64,000 nt of DNA. Origin: Deroplatys truncata. Taxonomy: Eukaryota > Arthropoda > Insecta > Mantodea > Mantidae. The stretch covers positions 196,001 to 260,000 of the forward strand of contig CM060984.1 of assembly GCA_030765065.1 (NCBI GenBank), in the 5' to 3' direction. Below the pieces are notes generated by a model. The model made no database searches. It was not told where the DNA came from and was given only the letters and a program-made list of their open reading frames with translations. Position numbers and translations under genes: made by a program. Positions 1 through 12,676 of the stretch are shown here, piece by piece. Positions within the stretch are counted from its first letter, which is position 1; the number at the start of each line of letters is the position of its first letter.

Positions 1-90
1 AACATTTGCAACATCTAAACTTCTCTTTCTAGATTCTTTTGAAAATATGATGTACATCCAGCTTTAAATACATCAATAAGACCATTTTGC

Positions 91-107
91 ATTTACAAAC
101 TGTAAAT
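91..107. repeat. Inverted repeat, 7-bp arms, 3-nt spacer (IR1)
   Basis: ATTTACA, then AAC, then TGTAAAT. It recurs at the same place in most units. It is altered in units 20 and 23 (ACAAAATGTAAAT), unit 18 (GTAAACACAAAAG) and unit 21 (CAGTTAC). Function unknown. Confidence 0.75.
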
Positions 108-366
108 AAAAGAAATTCCAATAACGCCATGGCAACTAACTACAGTCAAACACATCTGTGTATTAGGGCGATTAATTTTCAGCTAATTCAGCCTCAAACA
201 ACAATGGGAGGAAGCGGCATTGAAAAACAGTAGGGTTAATATCAAAAGCTTTTGAGGCAATTGAATAATTTAAAGTAATTTTTTTCCTTTGATCAAACTT
301 CAGGTATATGTGGCAATGATATCAAAACAATCACACTGACTTTGGATTTCTATTACTTACCATGTT

Positions 367-376
367 CAACTAGTTG
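367..376. repeat. 10-bp palindrome CAACTAGTTG
   Basis: A perfect palindrome present in most units. Unit 21 has AGTTGGGCT, where the palindrome itself is kept and the next base changes. Confidence 0.6.
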
Positions 377-393
377 TGCTAAAGAAGTGAAGG

Positions 394-412
394 ATTTACA
401 GCCACTGTAAAT
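394..412. repeat. Inverted repeat, 8-bp arms, 3-nt spacer (IR2)
   Basis: ATTTACAG, then CCA, then CTGTAAAT: a perfect hairpin-capable repeat that I saw unchanged in the copies I checked. It lies 8 bp before the IR3 palindrome and shares the TTTACA/TGTAAA core with IR1. Confidence 0.8.
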
Positions 413-420
413 GTCCAACA

Positions 421-430
421 GTAAATTTAC
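421..430. repeat. 10-bp palindrome GTAAATTTAC (IR3)
   Basis: A perfect palindrome just after IR2, with the related GTAAA/TTTAC core. It appears unchanged in the units read. Confidence 0.7.
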
Positions 431-707
431 ACTCCAGGCACATCTGAAAGGTCCATTTATAGCTCAAGAAAGGAATGGCTTTCCTGCCCATCTGAAACAA
501 ATATTATAACAACCCAATTCAATTTAAATATTAAGGATAGCCATAGGTGAAAGTTATGCTTTATTTTCAAAACCCTCTCATGCTGCCAAAACGCAAAAAA
601 GGGGCACATTGGGCTCCAAGTAGGTATGTAACATGTACTAAAGAGACGTTATATTTTATGACATTAAACTAAGTAATACAGGTTCTCATAAGAAACACAC
701 ACTCATT

Positions 708-717
708 TATATAAAAG
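708..717 (+). promoter_or_regulatory. TATA-box-like TATATAAAAG
   Basis: A good match to an RNA polymerase II TATA box, kept in most units (unit 16 reads TATATAAAAC). No downstream gene is visible, and IR4 begins 11 bp after it. In AT-rich DNA this is weak evidence for transcription. Confidence 0.15.
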
Positions 718-727
718 AACAATTACG

Positions 728-746
728 AAATTACAATTTGTAATTT
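728..746. repeat. Inverted repeat, 9-bp arms around one base (IR4)
   Basis: AAATTACAA, then T, then TTGTAATTT: the longest perfect inverted repeat I found in the unit. It is broken by a C-to-A change in units 11, 14 and 19 (ATTAAAATTTG), and further in unit 14 (GTAAGTTT). Confidence 0.75.
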
Positions 747-943
747 TAAGCCAGTCTTCTGGTTGATTGAAATCAGGTTCTTAAACATGACTCTCCTCAG
801 CAATTTATTCTCAGATGTAGAGTTCAAGATGTTATGTTTTTAATACTTAAAACTCTAGCATTGACTTTTGCCAACGTTTAAGTGGTTCTTTTCCAATTCT
901 TTATTAAATTTTGAACAAGATTGAACAGAAGCTACAAAAATTG

Positions 944-953
944 AAGCATGCTT
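944..953. repeat. 10-bp palindrome AAGCATGCTT
   Basis: A perfect palindrome that I saw unchanged across units, inside a block with few shared variants. Confidence 0.6.
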
Positions 954-1853
954 AATTCACAAACTTTTCAGAACAGTTTGGGACTATGTAGGTTTCATTA
1001 CCATTATGTTTATTTTCTCACAAAAGGAAACCTCAAACCCCTGTTAGCAAATGGATAATATACGAAATTTGAATGGAATTTTGAAGTACGTCTAGCCATT
1101 GAAATTATTCAGATGAAGTTTTTAACTTTGACAGAACCTTATTCTATCAATGCCATGAACATACACTGTAATTTGACTTCTATTCCTTACCAAGTCTATC
1201 AGTACTGCTAATCTCCAAATTGTCTCTCTCAGCATAGCCATTCTTTCTGGCTAATTCCGTTAACCAGTCTTCGCAGACAGCTCTTCAACAGTCTTCGTAT
1301 GAGGCCCAAACTTTGTGCAGACATTCCGCAATGAGTTCATTCACATGCAACAAAACATCAGGAACGTTTAGTATGTTCCCCAGTATTTTAGACATTCGCA
1401 ACACCACCATTTACCTAGACCCACATTAATTTTAGACTACATCAAATGTCAATTGCTAAGACAAAAAGAATTTTCTACACTTCTTACTCCATTTCCGATG
1501 TACAAACACACTACTGCTTTTATCATCAAAAACACAACTAACCTTGATTACAAATTCAATACAAGGAACACATATTCTTAGAGAAACAGCAACACATCTT
1601 ACGCATCCTATTACATTTGACGTTAATTCCAAAAACCACCCTGATCCTTAACCCAAACTGTTCCCAGGACGCGAAAATAATTTCGAAGTTCCTTACATTA
1701 TTTATTCCTAAGGACTTCCAAGGATATATATTTGCTCTGGCCAGTTAAGCAAACCAATATATCTCCTAGGGATCCAGTATGTAGTAATAAAAGTTTGTAA
1801 GGAAATTCGAATGTGAACTTTAGGCGGTTCACTCATAAGTAATACGAATCTCA

Positions 1854-1863
1854 AAAACGTTTT
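1854..1863. repeat. 10-bp palindrome AAAACGTTTT
   Basis: A perfect palindrome with a central CpG. The CpG becomes TpG in unit 19 (GAAAAATGT, 47462), and unit 14 has AAACGCTTTG. Confidence 0.6.
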
Positions 1864-2162
1864 GTTTAACCCAAACAAATCCAGAAACCTCAATGCATTT
1901 AAACGTCCTAACCGAAATCTTTCCTTTAATAATTTCTCCGGAATCTAAGCTGTTCCTGTAGCTCTCACAATACAAACAATTACTATAACCAATACATATT
2001 ACATTAAATGCACAACGATACCATTTCATAACACACCTGAGACAGTTTTACAGCATAGCCGATGTGCTTAAGAAACTTCGGAATCCAAGCACAACCAACT
2101 GGTGATTTGTACCTCAGAAATACAACGGGTTTGCTGAATCAACTGTAACAAGCGTTAAAACA

Positions 2163-2170
2163 ATGCAAAT
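2163..2170 (+). promoter_or_regulatory. Perfect POU octamer match ATGCAAAT
   Basis: ATGCAAAT is the consensus octamer bound by POU-domain factors such as Oct-1 in animals. It sits at the same place in most units but reads ATACAAAT in units 14 (35117-35124) and 15 (37652-37659). An 8-bp match in AT-rich DNA can easily arise by chance, so regulatory meaning is only a possibility. Confidence 0.25.
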
Positions 2171-2477
2171 CAATTTACAATATCAAGGGGAACTTAATAA
2201 ATCCTATGATCTTATACTACACATTTTTAAAAGTAGCTCATGCTGCTTACACTGAATTATAGATGTCTTTTGTGCTTCATGTAGATATGTGTAATAGTTT
2301 TGATATAAACGTTATTTGCAGATATAATACTAAATGATTAGCTATTCCACATAATACACATGTCTTTAGTTTTATAAAACAAGGAATACCAAATAATTAA
2401 TTTACTTTTTTCAAACACAGATTTACAACTTCATTCATTGTTCTGGTTGTTTCAAGAGGTGTTATTTCAATACAATT

Positions 2478-2489
2478 ATTCTTAAGAAT
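2478..2489. repeat. 12-bp palindrome ATTCTTAAGAAT near the unit end
   Basis: The longest even palindrome I noticed, followed at once by a CpG-bearing stretch (CTCGATTAGTGACGTTACG). In units 7 and 10 two adjacent substitutions leave only the 10-bp core TTCTTAAGAA. Confidence 0.65.
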
Positions 2490-2535
2490 TTCTACTCGAT
2501 TAGTGACGTTACGAGTACTTTTAGAGCATAGCATT

Positions 2536-5070
2536 AACATTTGCAACATCTAAACTTCTCTTTCTAGATTCTTTTGAAAATATGATGTACATCCAGCTTT
2601 AAATACATCAATAAGACCATTTTGCATTTACAAACTGTAAATAAAAGAAATTCCAATAACGCCATGGCAACTAACTACAGTCAAACACATCTGTGTATTA
2701 GGGCGATTAATTTTCAGCTAATTCAGCCTCAAACAACAATGGGAGGAAGCGGCATTGAAAAACAGTAGGGTTAATATCAAAAGCTTTTGAGGCAATTGAA
2801 TAATTTAAAGTAATTTTTTTCCTTTGATCAAACTTCAGGTATATGTGGCAATGATATCAAAACAATCACACTGACTTTGGATTTCTATTACTTACCATGT
2901 TCAACTAGTTGTGCTAAAGAAGTGAAGGATTTACAGCCACTGTAAATGTCCAACAGTAAATTTACACTCCAGGCACATCTGAAAGGTCCATTTATAGCTC
3001 AAGAAAGGAATGGCTTTCCTGCCCATCTGAAACAAATATTATAACAACCCAATTCAATTTAAATATTAAGGATAGCCATAGGTGAAAGTTATGCTTTATT
3101 TTCAAAACCCTCTCATGCTGCCAAAACGCAAAAAAGGGGCACATTGGGCTCCAAGTAGGTATGTAACATGTACTAAAGAGACGTTATATTTTATGACATT
3201 AAACTAAGTAATACAGGTTCTCATAAGAAACACACACTCATTTATATAAAAGAACAATTACGAAATTACAATTTGTAATTTTAAGCCAGTCTTCTGGTTG
3301 ATTGAAATCAGGTTCTTAAACATGACTCTCCTCAGCAATTTATTCTCAGATGTAGAGTTCAAGATGTTATGTTTTTAATACTTAAAACTCTAGCATTGAC
3401 TTTTGCCAACGTTTAAGTGGTTCTTTTCCAATTCTTTATTAAATTTTGAACAAGATTGAACAGAAGCTACAAAAATTGAAGCATGCTTAATTCACAAACT
3501 TTTCAGAACAGTTTGGGACTATGTAGGTTTCATTACCATTATGTTTATTTTCTCACAAAAGGAAACCTCAAACCCCTGTTAGCAAATGGATAATATACGA
3601 AATTTGAATGGAATTTTGAAGTACGTCTAGCCATTGAAATTATTCAGATGAAGTTTTTAACTTTGACAGAACCTTATTCTATCAATGCCATGAACATACA
3701 CTGTAATTTGACTTCTATTCCTTACCAAGTCTATCAGTACTGCTAATCTCCAAATTGTCTCTCTCAGCATAGCCATTCTTTCTGGCTAATTCCGTTAACC
3801 AGTCTTCGCAGACAGCTCTTCAACAGTCTTCGTATGAGGCCCAAACTTTGTGCAGACATTCCGCAATGAGTTCATTCACATGCAACAAAACATCAGGAAC
3901 GTTTAGTATGTTCCCCAGTATTTTAGACATTCGCAACACCACCATTTACCTAGACCCACATTAATTTTAGACTACATCAAATGTCAATTGCTAAGACAAA
4001 AAGAATTTTCTACACTTCTTACTCCATTTCCGATGTACAAACACACTACTGCTTTTATCATCAAAAACACAACTAACCTTGATTACAAATTCAATACAAG
4101 GAACACATATTCTTAGAGAAACAGCAACACATCTTACGCATCCTATTACATTTGACGTTAATTCCAAAAACCACCCTGATCCTTAACCCAAACTGTTCCC
4201 AGGACGCGAAAATAATTTCGAAGTTCCTTACATTATTTATTCCTAAGGACTTCCAAGGATATATATTTGCTCTGGCCAGTTAAGCAAACCAATATATCTC
4301 CTAGGGATCCAGTATGTAGTAATAAAAGTTTGTAAGGAAATTCGAATGTGAACTTTAGGCGGTTCACTCATAAGTAATACGAATCTCAAAAACGTTTTGT
4401 TTAACCCAAACAAATCCAGAAACCTCAATGCATTTAAACGTCCTAACCGAAATCTTTCCTTTAATAATTTCTCCGGAATCTAAGCTGTTCCTGTAGCTCT
4501 CACAATACAAACAATTACTATAACCAATACATATTACATTAAATGCACAACGATACCATTTCATAACACACCTGAGACAGTTTTACAGCATAGCCGATGT
4601 GCTTAAGAAACTTCGGAATCCAAGCACAACCAACTGGTGATTTGTACCTCAGAAATACAACGGGTTTGCTGAATCAACTGTAAAAAGCGTTAAAACAATG
4701 CAAATCAATTTACAATATCAAGGGGAACTTAATAAATCCTATGATCTTATACTACACATTTTTAAAAGTAGCTCATGCTCCTTACACTGAAACATAGATG
4801 TCCTTTGTGCTTCATGTAGATATGTGTAATAGTTTTGATATAAACGTTATTTGCAGATATAATACTAAATGATTAGCTATTCCACATAATACACATGTCT
4901 TTAGTTTTATAAAACAAGGAATACCAAATAATTAATTTACTTTTTTCAAACACAGATTTACAACTTCATTCATTGTTCTGGTTGTTTCAAGAGGTGTTAT
5001 TTCAATACAATTATTCTTAAGAATTTCTACTCGATTAGTGACGTTACGAGTACTTTTAGAGCATAGCATT
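2536..5070 (+). repeat. Satellite unit 2 (2,535 bp), near-identical to unit 1
   Basis: It matches unit 1 almost base for base for its first ~2,140 bp, so the two look like a recent duplication. It then differs at TAAAAAGCG (near 4680) and in a small cluster at 4770-4805: CTCCTTACACTG, GAAACATAG and GTCCTTTGTG. Most of the last cluster reappears near the end of unit 22 (55460-55490), so it is probably an exchanged patch rather than new mutation. Confidence 0.97.
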
Positions 5071-7605
5071 AACATTTGCAACATCTAAACTTCTCTTTCT
5101 AGATTCTTTTGAAAATATGATGTACATCCAGCTTTAAATACATCAATAAGACCATTTTACATTTACAAACTGTAAATAAAAGAAATTCCAATAACGCCAT
5201 GGCAACTAACTACAGTCAAACACATCTGTGTATTAGGGCGATTAATTTTCAGCTAATTCAGCCTCAAACAACAATGGGAGGAAGCGGCATTGAAAAACAG
5301 TAGGGTTAATATCAAAAGCTTTTGAGGCAATTGAATAATTTAAAGTAATTTTTTTCCTTTGATCAAACTTCAGGTATATGTGGCAATGATATCAAAACAA
5401 TCACACTGACTTTGGATTTCTATTACTTACCATGTTCAACTAGTTGTGCTAAAGAAGTGAAGGATTTACAGCCACTGTAAATGTTCAACAGTAAATTTAC
5501 ACTCCAGGCACATCTGAAAGGTCCATTTATAGCTCAAGAAAGGAATGGCTTTCCTGCCCATCTGAAACAAATATTATAACAACCCAATTCAATTTAAATA
5601 TTAAGGATAGCCATAGGTGAAAGTTATGCTTTATTTTCAAAACCCTGTCATGCTGCCAAAACGCAAAAAAGGAGCACATTGGGCTCCAAGTAGGTATGTA
5701 AGATGTACTAAAGAGACGTTATATTTTATGACATTAAACTAAGTAATACAGGTTCTCATAAGAAACACACACTCATTTATATAAAAGAACAATTACGAAA
5801 TTACAATTTGTAATTTTAAGCCAGTCTTCTGGTTGATTGAAATCAGGTTCTTAAACATGACTCTCCTCAGCAATTTATTCTCAGATGTAGAGTTCAAGAT
5901 GTTATGTTTTTAATACTTAAAACTCTAGCATTGACTTTTGCCAACGTTTAAGTGGTTCTTTTCCAATTCTTTATTAAATTTTGAACAAGATTAAACAGAA
6001 GCTACAAAAATTGAAGCATGCTTAATTCACAAACTTTTCAGAACAGTGTGGGACTATGTACGTTTCATTACCATTATGTTTATTTTCTCACAAAAGGAAA
6101 CCTCAAACCCCTGTTAGCAAATGGATAATATACGGAATTGAAATGAAATTTTGAAGTACGTCTAGCCATTGAAATTATTCAGATGAAGTTTTTAACTTTG
6201 ACAGAACCTTATTCTATCAATGCCATGAACATACACTGTAATTTGACTTCTATTCCTTACCAAGTCTATCAGTACTGCTAATCTCCAAATTGTCTCTCTC
6301 AGCATAGCCATTCTTTCTGGCTAATTCCGTTAACCAGTCTTCGCAGACAGCTATTCAACAGTCTTCGTATGAGGCCCAAACTTTGTGCAGACATTCCGCA
6401 ATGAGTTCATTCACATGCAACAAAACATCAGGAACGTTTAGTATGTTCCCCAGTATTTTAGACATTCGCAACACCACCATTTACCTAGACCCACATTAAT
6501 TTTAGACTACATCAAATGTCAATTGCTAAGACAAAAAGAATTGTCTACACTTCTTACTCCATTTCCGATGTACAAACACACTACTGCTTTTATTATCAAA
6601 AACACAACTAACCTTGATTACAAATTCAATACAAGGAACACATATTCTTAGAGAAACAGCAACACATCTTACGCATCCTATTACATTTGACGTTAATTCC
6701 AAAAACCACCCTGATCCTTAACCCAAACTGTTCCCAGGACGCGAAAATAATTTCGAAGTTCCTTACATTATTTATTCCTAAGGACTTCCAAGGATATATA
6801 TTCGCTCTGGCCAGTTAAGCAAACCAATATATCTCCTAGGGATCCAGTATGCAGGAATAAAAGTTTGTAAGGAAATTCGAATGTGAACTTTAGGCGGTTC
6901 ACTCATAAGTAATACGAATCTCAAAAACGTTTTGTTTAACCCAAACAAATCCAGAAACTTCAATGCATTTAAATGTCCTAACCGAAATCTTTCCTTTAAT
7001 AATTTCTCCGGAATCTAAGCTGTTCCTGTAGTTCTCAGAATACAAACAATTACTATAACCAATACATATTACATTAAGTGCACAACGATACCATTTCATA
7101 ACACACCTGAGACAGTTTTACAGCATAGCCGATGTGCTTAAGAAACTTCGGAATCCAAGAACAACCAACTGGTGATTTGTACCTCAGAAATACAACGGGT
7201 TTGCTGAATCAACTGTAACAAGCGTTAAAACAATGCAAATCAATTTACAATATCAAGGGGAACTTAATAAATCCTATGATCTTATACTACACATTTTTAA
7301 AAGTAGCTCATGCTGCTTATACTGAATTATAGATGTCTTTTGTGCTTCATGTAGATATGTGTAATAGTTTTGATATAAACGTTATTTGCAGATATAATAC
7401 TAAATGATTAGCTATTCCACATAATACACATGTCTTTAGTTTTATAAAACAAGGAATACCAAATAATTAATTTACTTTTTTCAAACACAGATTTACAACT
7501 TCATTCATTGTTCTGGTTGTTTCAAGAGGTTTTATTTTAATACAATTATTCTTAAGAATTTCTACTCGATTAGTGACGTTACGAGTACTTTTAGAGCATA
7601 GCATT
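5071..7605 (+). repeat. Satellite unit 3 (2,535 bp), many private changes
   Basis: The start is A-type, but the middle belongs to another lineage: GTGTGGGACTATGTACG, GAAATTGAAATG-like sequence near 6135, GCTATTCAAC and TATTATC. Private changes include CATTTTACATTT (near 5155), ATGTTCAACAG (5481), CCCTGTCATG (5643), AAAGGAGCAC (5670), ATTGTCTAC (6540), GTAGTTCTCAG (7028), ATTAAGTGC (7074) and CCAAGAACAACC (7155). It is one of the more diverged copies at the left end. Confidence 0.97.
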
Positions 7606-10140
7606 AACATTTGCAACATCTAAACTTCTCTTTCTAGATTCTTTTGAAAATATGATGTACATCCAGCTTTAAATACATCAATAAGACCATTTTGCATTTA
7701 CAAACTGTAAATAAAAGAAATTCCAATAACGCCATGGCAACTAACTACAGTCAAACACATCTGTGTATTAGGGCGATTAATTTTCAGCTAATTCAGCCTC
7801 AAACAACAATGGGAGGAAGCGGCATTGAAAAACAGTAGGGTTAATATCAAAAGCTTTTGAGGCAATTGAATAATTTAAAGTAATTTTTTTCCTTTGATCA
7901 AACTTCAGGTATATGTGGCAATGATATCAAAACAATCACACTGACTTTGGATTTCTATTACTTACCATGTTCAACTAGTTGTGCTAAAGAAGTGAAGGAT
8001 TTACAGCCACTGTAAATGTCCAACAGTAAATTTACACTCCAGGCACATCTGAAAGGTCCATTTATAGCTCAAGAAAGGAATGGCTTTCCTGCCCATCTGA
8101 AACAAATATTATAACAACCCAATTCAATTTAAATATTAAGGATAGCCATAGGTGAAAGTTATGCTTTATTTTCAAAACCCTCTCATGCTGCCAAAACGCA
8201 AAAAAGGGGCACATTGGGCTCCAAGTAGGTATGTAACATGTACTAAAGAGACGTTATATTTTATGACATTAAACTAAGTAATACAGGTTCTCATAAGAAA
8301 CACACACTCATTTATATAAAAGAACAATTACGAAATTACAATTTGTAATTTTAAGCCAGTCTTCTGGTTGATTGAAATCAGGTTCTTAAACATGACTCTC
8401 CTCAGCAATTTATTCTCAGATGTAGAGTTCAAGATGTTATGTTTTTAATACTTAAAACTCTAGCATTGACTTTTGCCAACGTTTAAGTGGTTCTTTTCCA
8501 ATTCTTTATTAAATTTTGAACAAGATTGAACAGAAGCTACAAAAATTGAAGCATGCTTAATTCACAAACTTTTCAGAACAGTGTGGGACTATGTAGGTTT
8601 CATTACCATTATGTTTATTTTCTCACAAAAGGAAACCTCAAACCCCTGTTAGCAAATGGATAATATACGAAATTTGAATGGAATTTTGAAGTACGTCTAG
8701 CCATTGAAATTATTCAGATGAAGTTTTTAACTTTGACAGAACCTTATTCTATCAATGCCATGAACATACACTGTAATTTGACTTCTATTCCTTACCAAGT
8801 CTATCAGTACTGCTAATCTCCAAATTGTCTCTCTCAGCATAGCCATTCTTTCTGGCTAATTCCGTTAACCAGTCTTCGCAGACAGCTCTTCAACAGTCTT
8901 CGTATGAGGCCCACACTTTGTGCAGACATTCCGGAATGAGTTCATTCACATGCAACAAAACATCAGGAACGTTTAGTATGTTCCCCAGTATTTTAGACAT
9001 TCGCAACACCACCATTTACCTAGACCCACATTAATTTTAGACTACATCAAATGTCAATTGCTAAGACAAAAAGAATTTTCTACACTTCTTACTCCATTTC
9101 CGATGTACAAACACACTACTGCTTTTATTATCAAAAACACAACTAACCTTTATTACAAATTCAATACAAGGAACACATATTCTTAGAGAAACAGCAACAC
9201 ATCTTACGCATCCTATTACATTTGACGTTAATACCAAAAACCACCCTGATCCTTAACCCAAACTGTTCCCAGGACGCGAAAATAATTTCGAAGTTCCTTA
9301 CATTATTTATTCCTAAGGACTTCCAAGGATATATATTTGCTCTGGCCAGTTAAGCAAACCAATATATCTCCTAGGGATCCAGTATGTAGGAATAAAAGTT
9401 TGTAAGGAAATTCGAATGTGAACTTTAGGCGGTTCACTCATAAGTAATACGAATCTCAAAAACGTTTTGTTTAACCCAAACAAATCCAGAAACTTCAATG
9501 CATTTAAATGTCCTAACCGAAATCTTTCCTTTAATAATTTCTCCGGAATCTAAGCTGTTCCTGTAGCTCTCACAATAGAAACAATTACTATAACCAATAC
9601 ATATTACATTAAATGCATAACGATACCATTTCATAACACACCTGAGACAGTTTTACAGCATAGCCGATGTGCTTAAGAAACTTCGGAATCCAAGCACAAC
9701 CAACTGGTGATTTGTACCTCAGAAATACAACGGGTTTGCTGAATCAACTGTAATAAGCGTTAAAACAATGCAAATCAATTTACAATATCAAGGGGAACTT
9801 AATAAATCCTATGATCTTATACTACACATTTTTAAAAGTAGCTCATGCTGCTTACACTGAATTATAGATGTCTTTTGTGCTTCATGTAGATATGTGTAAT
9901 AGTTTTGATATAAACGTTATTTGCAGATATAATACTAAATGATTAGCTATTCCACATAATACACATGTCTTTAGTTTTATAAAACAAGGAATACCAAATA
10001 ATTAATTTACTTTTTTCAAACACAGATTTACAACTTCATTCATTGTTCTGGTTGTTTCAAGAGGTTTTATTTCAATACAATTATTCTTAAGAATTTCTAC
10101 TCGATTAGTGACGTTACGAGTACTTTTAGAGCATAGCATT
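7606..10140 (+). repeat. Satellite unit 4 (2,535 bp), shares its 3' part with unit 5
   Basis: The start is A-type. It mixes GTGTGGG with ATGTAGG near 8580, a combination split between other lineages. Markers are CCCACACTTTG (8910), CCGGAATG (8931), TTTATTAC (9149), TTAATACC (9229), AATAGAAACAA (9566) and GTAATAAGCG (9750). The last two are shared with unit 5, which suggests local exchange between neighbours. Confidence 0.97.
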
Positions 10141-12676
10141 AACATTTGCAACATCTAAACTTCTCTTTCTAGATTCTTTTGGAAATATGATATACATCCA
10201 GCATTAAATACATCAATAAGACCATTTTGCATTTACAAACTGTAAATAAAAGAAATTCCAATAACGCCATGGATACTAACTACAGTCTTACACATCTGTG
10301 TATTAGGGCGATTAATTTTCAGCTAATTCAGCCTCAAACAACAATGGGAGGAAGCGGCATTGAAAAACAGTAGGGTTAATATCAAAAGCTTTTGAGGCAA
10401 TTGAATAATTTAAAGTAATTTTTTTCCTTTGATCAAACTTCAGGTATATGTTGCAATGATATCAAAACAATCACACTGTCTTTGGATTTCTATTACTTAC
10501 CATGTTCAACTAGTTGTGCTAAAGAAGTGAAGGATTTACAGCCACTGTAAATGTCCAACAGTAAATTTACACTCCAGGCACATCTGAAAGGTCCATTTAT
10601 AGCTCAAGAAGGGAATGGCTTTCCTGCCCATCTGAAACAAATATTATAACAACCCAATTCAATTTAAATATTAAGGATAGCCATAGGTGAAAGTTATGCT
10701 TTATTTTCAAAACCCTCTCATGCTGCCAAAACGCAAAAAAGGGGCACATTGGGCTCCAAGTAGGTATGTAAGATGTACTAAAGAGACGTTATATTTTATG
10801 ACATTAAACTAAGTAATACAGGTTCTCATAAGAAACACACACTCATTTATATAAAAGAACAATTACGAAATTACAATTTGTAATTTTAAGCCAGTCTTCT
10901 GGTTGATTGAAATCAGGTTCTTAAACATGACTCTCCTCAGCAATTTATTCTCAGATGTAGAGTTCAAGATGTTATGTTTTTAATACTTAAAACTCTAGCA
11001 TTGACTTTTGCCAACGTTTAAGTGGTTCTTTTCCAATTCTTTATTAAATTTTGAACAAGATTGAACAGAAGCTACAAAAATTGAAGCATGCTTAATTCAC
11101 AAACTTTTCAGAACAGTGTGGGACTATGTACGTTTCATTACCATTATGTTTATTTTCTCACAAAAGGAAACCTCAAACCCCTGTTAGCAAATGGATAATA
11201 TACGAAATTTGAATGGAATTTTGAAGTACGTCTAGCCATTGAAATTATTCAGATGAAGTTTTTAACTTTGACAGAACCTTATTCTATCAATGCCATGAAC
11301 ATACACTGTAATTTGACTTCTATTCCTTACCAAGTCTATCAGTACTGCTAATCTCCAAATTGTCTCTCTCAGCATAGCCATTCTTTCTGGCTAATTCCGT
11401 TAACCAGTCTTCGCAGACAGCTCTTCAACAGTCTTCGTATGAGGCCCAAACTTTGTGCAGACATTCCGCAATGAGTTCATTCACATGCAACAAAACATCA
11501 GGAACGTTTAGTATGTTCCCCAGTATTTTAGACATTCGCAACACCACCATTTACCTAGACCCACATTAATTTTAGACTACATCAAATGTCAATTGCTAAG
11601 ACAAAAAGAATTTTCTACACTTCTTACTCCATTTCCGATGTACAAACACACTACTGCTTTTATTATCAAAAACACAACTAACCTTGATTACAAATTCAAT
11701 ACAAGGAAGACATATTCTTAGAGAAACAGCAACACATCTTACGCATCCTATTACATTTGACGTTAATTCCAAAAACCACCCTGATCCTTAACCCAAACTG
11801 TTCCCAGGACGCGAAAATAATTTCGAAGTTCCTTACATTATTTATTCCTAAGGACTTCCAAGGATATATATTTGCTCTGGCCAGTTAAGCAAACCAATAT
11901 ATCTCCTAGGGATCCAGTATGTAGGAATAAAAGTTTGTAAGGAAATTCGAATGTGAACTTTAGGCGGTTCACTCATAAGTAATACGAAATCTCAAAAACG
12001 TTTTGTTTAACCCAAACAAATCCAGAAACTTCAATGCATTTAAATGTCCTAACCGAAATCTTTCCTTTAATAATTTCTCCGGAATCTAAGCTGTTCCTGT
12101 AGCTCTCACAATAGAAACAATTACTATAACCAATACATATTACATTAAATGCACAACGATACCATTTCATAACACACCTGAGACAGTTTTACAGCATAGC
12201 CGATGTGCTTAAGAAACTTCGGAATCCAAGCACAACCAACTGGTGATTTGTACCTCAGAAATACAACGGGTTTGCTGAATCAACTGTAATAAGCGTTAAA
12301 ACAATGCAAATCAATTTACAATATCAAGGGGAACTTAATAAATCCTATGATCTTATACTACACATTTTTAAAAGTAGCTCATGCTGCTTACACTGAATTA
12401 CAGATGTCTTTTGTGCTTCATGTAGATATGTGTAATAGTTTTGATATAAACGTTATTTGCAGATATAATACTAAATGATTAGCTATTCCACATAATACAC
12501 ATGTCTTTAGTTTTATAAAACAAGGAATACCAAATAATTAATTTACTTTTTTCAAACACAGATTTACAACTTCATTCATTGTTCTGGTTGTTTCAAGAGG
12601 TTTTATTTCAATACAATTATTCTTAAGAATTTCTACTCGATTAGTGACGTTACGAGTACTTTTAGAGCATAGCATT
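10141..12676 (+). repeat. Satellite unit 5 (2,536 bp), B-type start, one-base insertion
   Basis: The start is B-type with TTGGAAATATGATATAC and GCATTAAATA, plus the private ATGGATACTAAC and GTCTTACAC near 10270-10290. GTTGCAATG and CTGTCTTTGG near 10450-10480 are shared with units 9, 10 and 18. An extra A in TACGAAATCTC near 11987 lengthens the unit to 2,536 bp and disrupts a minus-strand frame that is open in most other copies. Confidence 0.97.

Larger units (their letters stand above)
1..2535 (+). repeat. Satellite unit 1 (2,535 bp), reference copy, A-type start
   Basis: This unit is used as the reference for unit coordinates. Its start is A-type: GATGTACATCC then GCTTTAAATA near 50-70. 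It carries GTTTGGGACTATGTAGG near 975, TATCATC near 1521, TTTGCTCTGG near 1731, GTAGTAATAAAAG near 1781 and ACCTCAATG near 1887. The longest open frames are about 60 codons on the minus strand and are not convincing. Nothing else gene-like is visible. Confidence 0.97.

Noticed and set aside
161..170. TTAGGG-like string (TATTAGGGCG), considered as telomeric repeat
   Set aside because: It occurs once per unit and is never iterated.
1365..1383. Hormone-response-element-like inverted repeat GGAAC(N9)GTTCC
   Set aside because: The 9-bp spacing does not fit the known 3-bp spacing of steroid receptor elements, and 5-bp arms are expected by chance.
1708..2029. Two overlapping minus-strand open frames (61 and 66 codons) recurring in most units
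   Set aside because: They recur only because the DNA does. The 61-codon frame starts at TTG rather than ATG. The frames are broken by one-base indels in units 5, 8 and 9, fused in unit 12, and the TTG start is lost in unit 15. No recognisable domain is visible.
1..2535. Possible CENP-B box marking a centromeric satellite
   Set aside because: No stretch on either strand fits the TTCG....A..CGGG pattern. TTCGAAGTT, TTCGAATG and AACGGGTTT each match only a part.
1..2535. Tandem gene array such as rDNA, 5S, tRNA, snRNA or histone genes
   Set aside because: I found no 5S-like or tRNA-like A/B boxes, no cloverleaf, no rRNA-like core and no histone reading frame in the unit.
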